In this document: one piece after another, positions 18,106 through 26,563 of the stretch | Numbering within the stretch: position 1 is the stretch's first letter | Layout of the letters: every line of letters begins with the position of its first letter | Assembly (NCBI GenBank): GCA_026391695.1 | Contig: JAPLDP010000070.1 | Span: 31,973-95,972 of the forward strand | Source: Bacteroidota bacterium | Lineage (GTDB): Bacteria > Bacteroidota > Bacteroidia > Bacteroidales > JAGONC01 | Direction of reading: 5' to 3' | DNA length: 64,000 bases | Translations under genes and position numbers: made by a program | The notes under the pieces: generated by a model | Database searches by the model: none | The model's input: the letters and a program-made list of their open reading frames with translations, nothing else | What the model was told of the DNA's origin: nothing

Positions 18106-19467
18106 TTAATATTGGTTTGCAGCTTGCAGGACAATGTATGGATCAGAGGCAAACAATGCATCTTTATTCAATCGTTTGATCCGGTTCGTTAAATTGTTGT
18201 GAGGATTGTATTTTGAATTCCTAATGTTATGAGCGATCCGATAACAAACTTCAGCAAATTCTAAATTTGTTTTTTGGGGTAAGAATTTTTCGTAGAGGAA
18301 ATAAAACGTTTTTTTGTCAATGAAAAAAATCCTTCGTACACTTTGTTCACTTAATGAATGGCTGCCTGATTTCTGATCAGAAATATTAATTCCGGTGACC
18401 TGACAAATACGTACTTCTGTTGAGATGTAATTTTGGCAATCTGATCCTATAGTCAAGATATTAATTTGCCGAAAAACTGGTTTTCTAAATTGTCTTAAAA
18501 AGTCGGTTAATTTGCCGGATATTTCATTATCAACAGTCAATAATTTATCCCACTTATTAAGGATCATCTCCGAAATTTCAGTCTGTAAATTCCTGTTTGA
18601 ATATTTTTGAATGATTTTTATAAATCTTTCCCGGGTGTAGTCATAAATATTTCTACGTCTTTGATAATTTGGATCATCTTTTCTTTGTGGGAATTTCTTA
18701 CTATCCGGTTTGAGTTGTTCCCAATACCGGGGATTCCTGCCATTAGTTAAAATTTGCCCTTCTGTTGCGTTTATTTGTTCTGGGTCAATACCTGGATCAT
18801 CTATTAGCAATTCATTGAATATGGTCACCAAAATTGCCCCTAATTGTCTCAATTTGGATATGTTCAACAAGTCTGCAAGGGTTCGGATTCCTACTTTTGA
18901 AACATATTCCATTTTTATTACTTTGATTTCAAAGCGGAGGGTGTTAATCGGTGGTAACGGGTGTTTCCCTTTAGCTAATGCCCATGAATATTTGTCGTAT
19001 ATTTTGATATAATATTGTTGGTGAGTGAATTCTACAAAATACCCTTTCCCATTAAAAGTTTGAATATTTGGAAAACTTCCTCTATGAGAAATTATTCTTT
19101 GAATAAATTGTCTGGGAGTGATAGGGATTTCTAAATTAACGGCAAATTCTATATTTTGTATTATTGTCTGGTATGGATTCAAATTGAATTCTGTAAACAG
19201 GTCAATTATAAAACCTAATAATTCTGAAAAATAAAAATCATTATCGTTGCGGTTGTATTTGTATTTATGCGGACTGCCGGAGATCAGAACGGTATGACGG
19301 TTAATAATTTTAAACGTCAAGTTCCGGTATTTAACAGGATTGTATCCTTTATGTTCACCTGAATTTTCATCCATAATAGCCTGTGAGGGGAAATTCAGAG
19401 TTCCGTTATTTTTCAAGCTATCAGTAAAATTCTGATCCCGAATAACTATTTTTATGAAGTCAATCAC
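18106..19467 (-). CDS. Rep-like protein (replication initiation factor type)
   Basis: A 453-residue protein begins with a GTG. Its middle resembles rolling-circle replication initiators of the Rep_trans/phage replication initiation factor group: IIQNIEFAVNLEIPITPRQF, then YYIKIYDKYSW with the Tyr-Asp-Lys signature, then LRFEIKVIKMEYVSKVGIRT followed by LADLLN. The C-terminal third (from about residue 300) is not assigned. It is the last gene of a leftward cluster running integrase-unknown-HTH-Rep in unit A. The role would be to nick the excised circle and start replication or transfer. The assignment rests on motif resemblance only. Confidence 0.6.
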   Translation of the reverse strand: MIDFIKIVIRDQNFTDSLKNNGTLNFPSQAIMDENSGEHKGYNPVKYRNLTFKIINRHTVLISGSPHKYKYNRNDNDFYFSELLGFIIDLFTEFNLNPYQTIIQNIEFAVNLEIPITPRQFIQRIISHRGSFPNIQTFNGKGYFVEFTHQQYYIKIYDKYSWALAKGKHPLPPINTLRFEIKVIKMEYVSKVGIRTLADLLNISKLRQLGAILVTIFNELLIDDPGIDPEQINATEGQILTNGRNPRYWEQLKPDSKKFPQRKDDPNYQRRRNIYDYTRERFIKIIQKYSNRNLQTEISEMILNKWDKLLTVDNEISGKLTDFLRQFRKPVFRQINILTIGSDCQNYISTEVRICQVTGINISDQKSGSHSLSEQSVRRIFFIDKKTFYFLYEKFLPQKTNLEFAEVCYRIAHNIRNSKYNPHNNLTNRIKRLNKDALFASDPYIVLQAANQY

Positions 19468-19544
19468 TATCTTTGTACCTCCACATTAGACATTTGCCAG
19501 TGTGGTTTGAACACACGAAGGGGGCGGAAACGCTCCTTTTGTGG

Positions 19545-19838
19545 TTAATCACGCCGGTATTTTAACGAATGGATTTCTTTGAGTGCTGCCTGAATGTCTT
19601 CAGATTTATATCTGATCCTGGAATTTATCCGATACCCCTTTAGAATTCCCTTAATTGACCAGTTATGGAGGGTGACCAGTGATATTTGTAAAAGTTTTGC
19701 TGCTTCTTTTCGAGTAAGATACCGAGGTTGTGGAGGTTCGGGAGAAGGGAGCTGTTCCTTTAATCCCTCTTTTAAGGTTTCGGAAATGATCGCCCGGAGT
19801 TCATTAACAGATAAATCCGTAATTTGAATTGTATTCAT
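19545..19838 (-). CDS. excisionase/MerR-like helix-turn-helix DNA-binding protein
   Basis: A 97-residue protein with a C-terminal winged-helix of the HTH_17/excisionase type (YLTRKEAAKLLQISLVTLHN followed by a wing with RIRYKSEDIQ). The N-terminal 40 residues are a charged helix. Such proteins usually bend att DNA for excision or regulate the element. Its start codon overlaps one arm of a perfect inverted repeat (19838-19869), which suggests self-repression. It lies between the Rep-like gene and the RteC-like unknown. Confidence 0.82.
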   Translation of the reverse strand: MNTIQITDLSVNELRAIISETLKEGLKEQLPSPEPPQPRYLTRKEAAKLLQISLVTLHNWSIKGILKGYRINSRIRYKSEDIQAALKEIHSLKYRRD

Positions 19839-19869
19839 AGCGACATAATTAATGAATTTAATGTCGCTA
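19838..19869. promoter_or_regulatory. palindromic operator at the HTH gene start
   Basis: tagcgacat and atgtcgcta are perfect 9 bp inverted arms separated by 14 bp. One arm overlaps the start codon, so a bound protein would block transcription or translation start. Confidence 0.6.
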
Positions 19870-19937
19870 AATTATTCTGGTTTTATCGCTCTTTACGATC
19901 CGTAAACATTCCGTAAACATTCCGGACTATTCACTCT

Positions 19938-20654
19938 TTAGGATAAATCATTAATTTCTGGAATGGTGAATTTTGCTTTTTTAGTTTCTGAAAGATTACA
20001 TTTCTCTGGATTTATCATATTAATTAATGTACCTTCAGTTGTTTTAATATCAAAATATTTAAGACATAATCTTGCACATTTTGTATAATTTATCTCCCCA
20101 TTATGCAATGGTGGTTCAATAAATCCCTTAGCTATTAATTCATGAAATAAATATCCAAATACTGAAGGTGTTCCCTTCCATATTATTTTTTCATATTTTG
20201 TTGGTTTGTTAGTGGGATTTTCAATTTCATTATTTTGTCCGTAAAAATCTCCATTTTTCACCTCTAAAAATTTCCTCTTGTACAATTCATGGTTTTTCAA
20301 ATTTGATTCAAGTTCCTGCATAGTTTTTGCATCGGGAAATCCATCCATTAACATTTCCATTTGTTTATCTTCTAATCTATTAATTTCCTTTTCGTAATAA
20401 GTTATATTCACAGATATAAAGTCAAGTTCTGAATCTTTTTCCCATTCTATAAATGTTTTTTGTTCATCTTCTTCCATTAAATTCCCGCTTAATTTTTTTT
20501 GAACAATATATAACAAGTGTTCAGTTTTGTCTGTTAATGGTTTAGCAAGGAATGCAGAAAATATGTTATTAAAAAACTCATTTCTACTTTTTTGGTAAAT
20601 CCTTTCAAAAGAACTAATGTCAAAGGGTGTAAGCTGTATTTCACTGTTTTCCAT
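19938..20654 (-). CDS. hypothetical protein with RteC-like C-terminus
   Basis: A soluble 238-residue protein. The C-terminal part (IIWKGTPSVFGYLFHELIAK ... YTKCARLCLKYFDI ... ETKKAKF) has the pattern of the RteC domain: W-x-G/S followed by a helix with Y/L-x-E-L, then a fungal-like helix pair. RteC proteins regulate excision of Bacteroidota conjugative transposons. The N-terminal half is helical and charged. It stands directly downstream of the integrase (31 bp), fitting a control role. The resemblance is by eye and could be wrong. Confidence 0.5.
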   Translation of the reverse strand: MENSEIQLTPFDISSFERIYQKSRNEFFNNIFSAFLAKPLTDKTEHLLYIVQKKLSGNLMEEDEQKTFIEWEKDSELDFISVNITYYEKEINRLEDKQMEMLMDGFPDAKTMQELESNLKNHELYKRKFLEVKNGDFYGQNNEIENPTNKPTKYEKIIWKGTPSVFGYLFHELIAKGFIEPPLHNGEINYTKCARLCLKYFDIKTTEGTLINMINPEKCNLSETKKAKFTIPEINDLS

Positions 20655-20685
20655 AGTATTTATTCTGGTATGAATAATTGATTTA

Positions 20686-21981
20686 TCAGATTGCTTTTAA
20701 ATTAGAGTGAGCTTGAAAAAATGGGTGTTCCATTAACTTGTCTGCGTTTTCCTCCGCAGATACGCGTATATAAGTCAAAAATGCCTTTTCGGTGCGGTGT
20801 CCTGTTATTTTCATTATTGCAAGGGTTGGAATGTTCATTAAAAAACCATTTGTCGCAAAGGATCGCCTGGATGTATGTACTGTGATCAGTTCATATTTCC
20901 GGGGTGTAGTCTTAACAGTCATCCCTCCTTTAGTTATTGATACCTCCACCTGGTCGTTAATTCCTGCCAGCTCTCCGATCTCTTTCAGATATACGTTAAA
21001 TTTCTGGTTTGATATTACCCGCGGAGGGATTCCAATGTATTTAGTCAGTATTTCCTTAACGATAGGATGTAAAGGAATAACTACAATTTCATCGGTTTTT
21101 TGGGTTTGGACTTTTAACTGAGTGCCGTCCTTTATAATGTTTATCGGTCGTAGTTGTGCAAGGTCTGAAAATCTCAATCCAGTATAACAACCGATCAGGA
21201 AAATATCTCTAACCCTGTCAAGTCTTGGTTTACTCTGGAGGTCTAATTTGTGAATTTTATCCAGTTCGTCAAAGTTTAAATAAATCTGATCGGTGTCTTC
21301 TGATGGTTTTCTAAATTCTTTTTCCTGGAATTGCCTATTATCTGTTAGCCCTCTTATGAGTGCCTCGTGCATGAAAACCTTTATGTTCTTTATGTTCTTT
21401 CCGATTGTGTTCGTTGACTTTTTATTACTCTGAAAGTATTTCACAAATTGAACATAGAATTTTTGATCAATAAATCTAAAGTCAATGGGGTTTTTTGTCG
21501 TGGTGTGGTATTCTTTCAGGTGGTTCTGGGTTGTGTAATAGCCTTTGATAGTATAAGGACTAATCCTTTTTCCTTTAATAGTTAATCTTTCACCGTTTTC
21601 GGATTCTTTGATTAACGTTTCAATAAAACTGACAAAGTCTATTTTTGTTTGTATGTTCTTTTTAAATTCTTTATCCAATTCTTTTCGTACCTCCTCAAAG
21701 GTGGGAGAAATACCTAATTTTTTAAAGTCGGTCAAGATTTCATCCGTTTTGGACAGATACCTTGTTAACGTCTTATTTATCTCCTTGTGTGACTGGTTCT
21801 TTGCCATGTCGTCTTTGACTTGCTTAACGCGTTGGTTTTTCTGATCCCAGTATTCAGTTAATATACTTTCACCTGTCGAATAAATGAGCTTCTGATAATT
21901 GGAATTTGCGACAAGGAAAATTAAAGTCGGTTTTTCAAATTTGGGATTTTTTAATCTGAAATAGGGGTTGATGTTTGCCAT
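20686..21981 (-). CDS. tyrosine recombinase / integrase of unit A
   Basis: A 431-residue site-specific recombinase. It has an N-terminal arm-binding domain (FRLKNPKFEKPTLIFLV...), a SAM-like core-binding domain (around residues 105-205) and the catalytic domain with the first arginine in YTGLRFSDLAQL, HTSRRSFATNG (H-x-x-R) and the GHRTEKAFLTYIR segment with the tyrosine nucleophile. It reads away from att copy 2, 193 bp distant, in the usual position for an integrase that uses a tRNA 3' end. The ATG at 21981 is preferred over 22005, as the family starts near this point. Confidence 0.93.
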   Translation of the reverse strand: MANINPYFRLKNPKFEKPTLIFLVANSNYQKLIYSTGESILTEYWDQKNQRVKQVKDDMAKNQSHKEINKTLTRYLSKTDEILTDFKKLGISPTFEEVRKELDKEFKKNIQTKIDFVSFIETLIKESENGERLTIKGKRISPYTIKGYYTTQNHLKEYHTTTKNPIDFRFIDQKFYVQFVKYFQSNKKSTNTIGKNIKNIKVFMHEALIRGLTDNRQFQEKEFRKPSEDTDQIYLNFDELDKIHKLDLQSKPRLDRVRDIFLIGCYTGLRFSDLAQLRPINIIKDGTQLKVQTQKTDEIVVIPLHPIVKEILTKYIGIPPRVISNQKFNVYLKEIGELAGINDQVEVSITKGGMTVKTTPRKYELITVHTSRRSFATNGFLMNIPTLAIMKITGHRTEKAFLTYIRVSAEENADKLMEHPFFQAHSNLKAI

Positions 21982-22025
21982 GTAAGTTAGGTTTGAACAA
22001 TACAAAGATAGTTAATATTTATAGA

Positions 22026-22044
22026 GGTGACGAATCAGGTGACG
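22026..22044. repeat. ggtgacg direct-repeat pair, right end of unit A (putative integrase arm site)
   Basis: ggtgacg at 22026-22032 and 22038-22044, start to start 12 bp, between the integrase start and att copy 2. It mirrors the pair at 14571. Confidence 0.55.
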
Positions 22045-22173
22045 AATTTTCTTTATTTTTCTTAATTTTTCCTTTACACAGTTTAATTATAAAAATTAAC
22101 ATATTGCTGTTTTTGTGAATATTAACGGTATAACTTAACAATAGAGAATAAGTAAAACAAGGTAAGGTTGTAC

Positions 22174-22190
22174 CCCTGGTGGGGCTACAA
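22174..22190. repeat. attachment site copy 2
   Basis: Identical to the 17 bp tRNA-Arg end. Only the 3' tRNA segment is present (preceded by aggttgtac instead of aggttcgat), so this is not a second tRNA gene but the junction between unit A and unit B. Confidence 0.85.
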
Positions 22191-22223
22191 AACATATTTT
22201 TCACCTAAACTTAGTTTACTCCT

Positions 22224-22248
22224 AAATCCCTTACTATAAGGGATTTTT
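22224..22248 (+). terminator. terminator after att copy 2
   Basis: Stem aatccctt / aagggatt with a 5 nt loop and a T-run. Each of the three att copies is followed by a different hairpin of this kind. Confidence 0.6.
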
Positions 22249-22268
22249 GTTTTATGGACATTATGGAG

Positions 22269-22387
22269 AATCCGGTCAAATTGACCACCTGATTCCGGAA
22301 CAAATTGACCACCTCTAAACAGGATACTTACCGGTTGTTTTCCGGAGGAAACTGACCACCTGGTTTCCGGAGGAAACTGACCACACA
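22269..22387. repeat. left-end transposase-binding repeats of the IS21 element
   Basis: Four related repeats with the core ccgg(n)aa(a/c)tgaccac: two near 22271-22310 and two near 22338-22384. They match, in inverted orientation, three repeats at the right end. Confidence 0.75.
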
Positions 22388-22465
22388 TTTTCGTTGATTT
22401 TATCGATTAAGGACAGCATAAATAGCTAATGTTGCGAACAACTAATTTCTCAACACTAACTATTT

Positions 22466-24017
22466 ATGCCAAACAACTTAATCGTTATGAACAAAGTTAA
22501 ACAGATTTTGCAATGGTACACCGAGGGTGTTCCTAAATTGAAGATCAGCCAAAAAGCAGGCGTGTCACGCAACTCTGTCAAGAGTTATATTCGTCAGTTT
22601 ATCGCGATGGACAAGTCGCTGGAAGAGCTCTTGAGATTAGGAGATTCTGACCTGGAGAAGCTATTTTTAGCCAAACAGGTCAAAGAGCCGGATCATCGGT
22701 ATAAAGATCTTATAGCCTACTTTCCGGAAGTCGACAAAGCCCTGAAGAAGAAGGGTAATACGCTATATAAACTTTGGCAGGAATACCTGAAAAAGTATCC
22801 GGATGGTTTTAAACACACCCAGTTCAATGAGCATTACCGGCAATGGTCTAAGCGAACTAATGCCACGATGCATGTGGATCACAAGGCAGGTGACAAGATG
22901 TATGTGGATTATGCCGGCGAGAAGTTACAGTTCGTAGATCCGGACACTGGCGAGATATACAAGGTGGAAGTTTTTGTAGCCATTCTTGGTGCAAGCCAAC
23001 TAACCTATGTGAAAGCGACGATGACCCAGCGTAAGGAAGACTTTATTGGAGCATGCGAAAATGCCTTGTATTACTTCGGAGGAGCTCCCCAGGCTATTGT
23101 TCCGGATAACCTTAAATCTGCCCGTTATCAAGAGTGATAAGTACGAGCCAACGCTCAATGAGTCATTCCGTGACTTTGTGGAGCATTACGGCATGGTTGC
23201 CCTTCCGGCAGGACCCTATAAGCCACGCCATAAGGCATTGGTTGAAGGAGCTGTCAAAATTATCTATCAGGTGATTTATACGGTCATCAGGGAGACAGAC
23301 TTTACCTCGCTTGAGACGTTGAACAATGCGATCTGGGAACTGCTGGCTATTCATAACAACAACCTGCTTAAGGGTCGCCCTTATAGTCGACGCCAGATGT
23401 TTGAAGAAATCGAACGGTCAACGCTTCAACCTTTATCGGTGTATCGTTACGAACTGAAAAACAAGCGGATTGCAACAGTATCAAAGAACAACTATGTATG
23501 TCTTGGTGAAGACAAGCATTATTACAGTGTCCCGTACCATTATATCGGCAAGAAGGTAAGCATCCTTTACAGCCAGAGCAAAGTAGACATTTATTACCGC
23601 TATGAACACATTGCCTCTCACAATCGCAACCGCAGGGCATTCATGTTCACCACGGTTGAGGATCACCTGGCGACCAAACATAAATATCAGTCAGACTGGA
23701 CTCCGGAGAAGTTTATTGAACGGGCCAAGGCTGTCGGAGAGCAAACTAAAAAATACATTACCGAAATACTCACCCTGAGACAGCATCCCGAGCAGGCTTA
23801 TAAAACCTGTCAGGGGATATTAAACTATGCAGCTAAAGTCGGCAATGAACGGCTCAACGCAGCCTGTCACCGGGCAAACTTCTATGAAGACTACAGTTAT
23901 AAGACCATCCTGGCCATACTGGATAAACATCTTGACAGTGTTCTGTTAGATCCGGACCACGATTGTGCATCCATGCCAGTTCATGGTAATATCCGTGGTA
24001 ACACTTATTATGCATAA
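22466..24017 (+). pseudogene. istA: istA, IS21 transposase, frameshifted
   Basis: This DDE transposase would be 516 residues. The N-terminal helix-turn-helix (GVPKLKISQKAGVSRNSVKS) and all three catalytic acidic residues are recognisable: VDYAGEKL, VPDNLKSA and HKALVEGAVK. One extra C in the ccc run at 23121-23123 shifts the frame just after NLKSA, ending the first part at 23137; the rest (VIKSDKYEPTLNESF onward) is intact in the other frame. IS21 does not use programmed frameshifting in istA, so I call it inactivated. Confidence 0.88.
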
Positions 24018-24466
24018 TGTCAGATGGACTCTCTCACCTTATCCGATCCATCAATCGTTGATCGGATAGGGTGAGTTTCCTTGAAAACAATCAACCTAAA
24101 AACAGATAAGTTATGAATGAAACAATTTTGCAAAAAATGAAACAGATGAAGCTGCGCGGCATGGCCGGCGCTTTTAAAACAAGCCTGGAAGATGGCAGGA
24201 ACGTTCATCTTACAACCGATGAGATGATCTCTTTTTTGATCGAATCGGAATGGGATGATCGCAATAACCGCTGCATTGAACGTCGCATTCGTACTGCCCG
24301 CTTCCGATATAAAGCCAATATTGAACAGATCGACTTTACGATAGACCGCAACCTGGAAAAAAATCTGATGAACCGTTTTGCTGAATGCACTTTTATTGAA
24401 AAAAGTGAAAATATCCTCATTACGGGAAGCACAGGTATCGGCAAGAGTTATATCGCATCTGCACTC

Positions 24467-24495
24467 GGTTATGCAAACAAAATGATTATGCAAAG
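24467..24495. repeat. left inverted repeat of the RIT element
   Basis: It begins ggttatgcaaac and ends gattatgcaaag; it is the inverse of 27935-27963 with one mismatch. Confidence 0.88.
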
Positions 24496-24576
24496 CGAAA
24501 TTCCTGTTTTTGCTATTAATCAGCACATTAATATCATATAAAGGGCATATCTCTTTGCATAATATTTTAGAGCAAC

Positions 24577-25590
24577 TTAAAAACTCTTCAACCAACTAAG
24601 CAGGTTCTCATTGTTTTCCCAAACCGGTTCTTCCTTAGGAGAAACATCAACATATGCCTTTTCAAGTGCCTCCCGCTTCTGTTTTGAGTCAGCCCTGGCA
24701 TAAATTTCAGTCGTTTGAACAGATACATGTCCAAGAATGTCCCTTATATATATCAGATTCACACCAGCCTGTAGCAGATGCATAGCTTTTGAGTGGCGCA
24801 AAGAATGGCAACTTAATTTGCCCGGCATAAGCTTTGGATCCCTTTTTCGCGCTTTATCTGCATATTTTAACAATATATGAGTGACACCAGGACGCGTCAA
24901 CTTCTCATGTCGACTATTGGAAAACAAAGGATATGATCTTGTCTGTGGCTTGAGCAGACCAAATTCGGTCAAGTAATTCCGTAATATTTTTACTTGTTCC
25001 TCCAACAGAGGAACAATTCGGGTTTTATTACCTTTTCCAGTAATTTGTATAGTATAAGGCTTGTCAAGATGGACTGCCGAGGAAGTTAGGTCTATCAGTT
25101 CTTGCACTCGTGCTCCAGTATCGTACATTAGAGATAATAATGCAAGATCCCGGCGCCCTCTTTTTGTGGTTACACATGGTTGTTCAAGGAGTAACTTAAT
25201 GCCGTCTACAGTGAGATAATTTATCGTTATTTTCTTGGCTTTCTTCACTTTGATAGACATTATCTCCTGATATTCGAACAAGTTGTCTGGATTCTGGTAT
25301 TGAACGTATCTGAAGAAGGAATGTAACGCTGCAAGTCGCAGGTTTCTCGTTGTATCACTGCATTTCCTTTCCGACTGTAGCCAATCCAGGAACTCAACAA
25401 CTGTAGCTTTAGTTATTAATTTCATTAATAGTTTCTCAGCCTTTATGTTCTTTACTTGATTCATAAAGGTTATAAAAAGGACAAAAGTGTCTCTATAGGC
25501 TATAATCGTATTGGAACTGGAACCTCGTTCGTGAGACAGATATCTTGTGAGGTAGTCTGTCAGATATTTAGAAAAATCAGTCGGCTTCAT
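24577..25590 (-). CDS. RIT tyrosine recombinase, third gene
   Basis: A 337-residue recombinase of the XerC/D fold. An N-terminal SAM-like domain (YLTRYLSHERGSSSNTIIAY) precedes the catalytic domain with YDTGARVQELIDL (first Arg), SCHSLRHSKAMHLL (H-x-x-R), and GHVSVQTTEIYARAD with the nucleophile tyrosine. Its start overlaps the end of the second gene by 14 bp, so translation is probably coupled. In RIT elements all three proteins are thought to act together; why three are needed is not known. Confidence 0.92.
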   Translation of the reverse strand: MKPTDFSKYLTDYLTRYLSHERGSSSNTIIAYRDTFVLFITFMNQVKNIKAEKLLMKLITKATVVEFLDWLQSERKCSDTTRNLRLAALHSFFRYVQYQNPDNLFEYQEIMSIKVKKAKKITINYLTVDGIKLLLEQPCVTTKRGRRDLALLSLMYDTGARVQELIDLTSSAVHLDKPYTIQITGKGNKTRIVPLLEEQVKILRNYLTEFGLLKPQTRSYPLFSNSRHEKLTRPGVTHILLKYADKARKRDPKLMPGKLSCHSLRHSKAMHLLQAGVNLIYIRDILGHVSVQTTEIYARADSKQKREALEKAYVDVSPKEEPVWENNENLLSWLKSF

Positions 25591-26563
25591 AGTTTTCTAC
25601 ATTAGGAAACACATTCAAACAAACCATATCAACGTCTTTGAGCAGTCCTGGATACATCTCTGCAGTCAGCCTTACATAAGTATTAGTTGAGCTTATTGAC
25701 TGATGACCGAGATACGTGGATAGGACTGGCAATGAAGTGTACAGATCAACGCCGGATTCGGCCATTCTTGCAAACGAAGCCACGGCAAATGAATGACGCA
25801 GGTCATGTATTCTTGGCCCATGACCATTTCCAATATAAGTTATTCCTGCTGCTTTGAGTACAATCCGGAAGTACCTGTAGAAGGTGTGTCGTATACATGC
25901 GGATCCGTTCAGGGATATAAAGAATGAACTATCATCAGATTGCGGTACGGGAAGCTTTTTCCGGTGATTGATATAATTTTGACATACAACCGATAGGGAC
26001 TCCGAAATAGGGACCATACGTTGCTTCCCGTTTTTGGAGTCTTTAATTATAATGAAGTTTTCCGCCAGGTTAACATCCTTGTTTTCAAGAGATAAAGCTT
26101 CTCCGATACGAAGACCAGTGCCATATAGAAGTCTGAGCAAAGTCGGTACAATGAAGATTACCGAGTTCATTATTCTTCTGGGTGCGACAAGCGCATCTGC
26201 GGCATGAAAAATCGCTATCATCTTTTTCTTCGAGAAAATATAAGGTATAAACGTTGATTTTTTACGGGGGATTCTGGGTATATACGAGTGTATTCCAAGC
26301 CTGCATAAATAGGAAGATAACTGACTAACGCATAAGCATCTATGGAATCTATATGAGTCTGATTCATTGTTCCGACGCTCGCACCATTTGTCCGCTAAAT
26401 CTTTGGAGATACCGACTTGGGTTTCGCTTCTCTCTATCGTGAACCGGTCAAAACGCAGATAAATATATTCTTCTGCAATATATTTAAAACCCAGTCCCCT
26501 TTTTAGATCTATTAACTGTTTGATATATTGTGCATAGATGCCCCAAAATTGATTCTTACTCAT
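25577..26563 (-). CDS. RIT tyrosine recombinase, second gene
   Basis: A 328-residue recombinase starting at MSKNQFWGIY. Catalytic segments: YGTGLRIGEALSL, HDLRHSFAVASF, LGHQSISSTNTYVRLT. The start at 26563 overlaps the first gene by 8 bp; a longer reading from 26623 would overlap far more and lacks conservation. A helical tail follows the tyrosine (AEMYPGLLKDVDMV), as is usual for the middle protein. Confidence 0.92.
   Translation of the reverse strand: MSKNQFWGIYAQYIKQLIDLKRGLGFKYIAEEYIYLRFDRFTIERSETQVGISKDLADKWCERRNNESDSYRFHRCLCVSQLSSYLCRLGIHSYIPRIPRKKSTFIPYIFSKKKMIAIFHAADALVAPRRIMNSVIFIVPTLLRLLYGTGLRIGEALSLENKDVNLAENFIIIKDSKNGKQRMVPISESLSVVCQNYINHRKKLPVPQSDDSSFFISLNGSACIRHTFYRYFRIVLKAAGITYIGNGHGPRIHDLRHSFAVASFARMAESGVDLYTSLPVLSTYLGHQSISSTNTYVRLTAEMYPGLLKDVDMVCLNVFPNVENYEAD

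Larger units (their letters stand above)
14500..22190. mobile_element. unit A: tRNA-Arg-integrated element with tyrosine integrase and Rep-like gene
   Basis: It is bounded by two identical 17 bp att copies. The integrase (20686-21981) lies next to the right att and is preceded on the same strand by an RteC-like unknown, an excisionase-like HTH protein and a Rep-like protein. The left half carries two repeat-built lipoproteins. Paired ggtgacg repeats, 12 bp apart, occur inside both ends (14571 and 22026), as expected of integrase arm sites. No conjugation genes are seen, so it is either mobilised in trans or phage/plasmid-like. About 7.7 kb. Confidence 0.8.

Noticed and set aside
17917..18192. 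91-residue plus-strand frame
   Set aside because: It overlaps the 3' end of the Rep-like gene in antisense and shows no recognisable features.
22174..22190. Second tRNA-Arg gene at att copy 2
   Set aside because: Only the 3' T-arm and acceptor strand are present; no D-arm or anticodon arm upstream.
22019..22204. 61-residue frame over att copy 2
   Set aside because: It runs through the arm site and the att core and ends outside unit A; composition is that of non-coding AT-rich DNA.
23100..23140. Programmed frameshift in istA
   Set aside because: IS21 transposases are single-frame, and no slippery heptamer of the usual type is seen; a one-base insertion is simpler.
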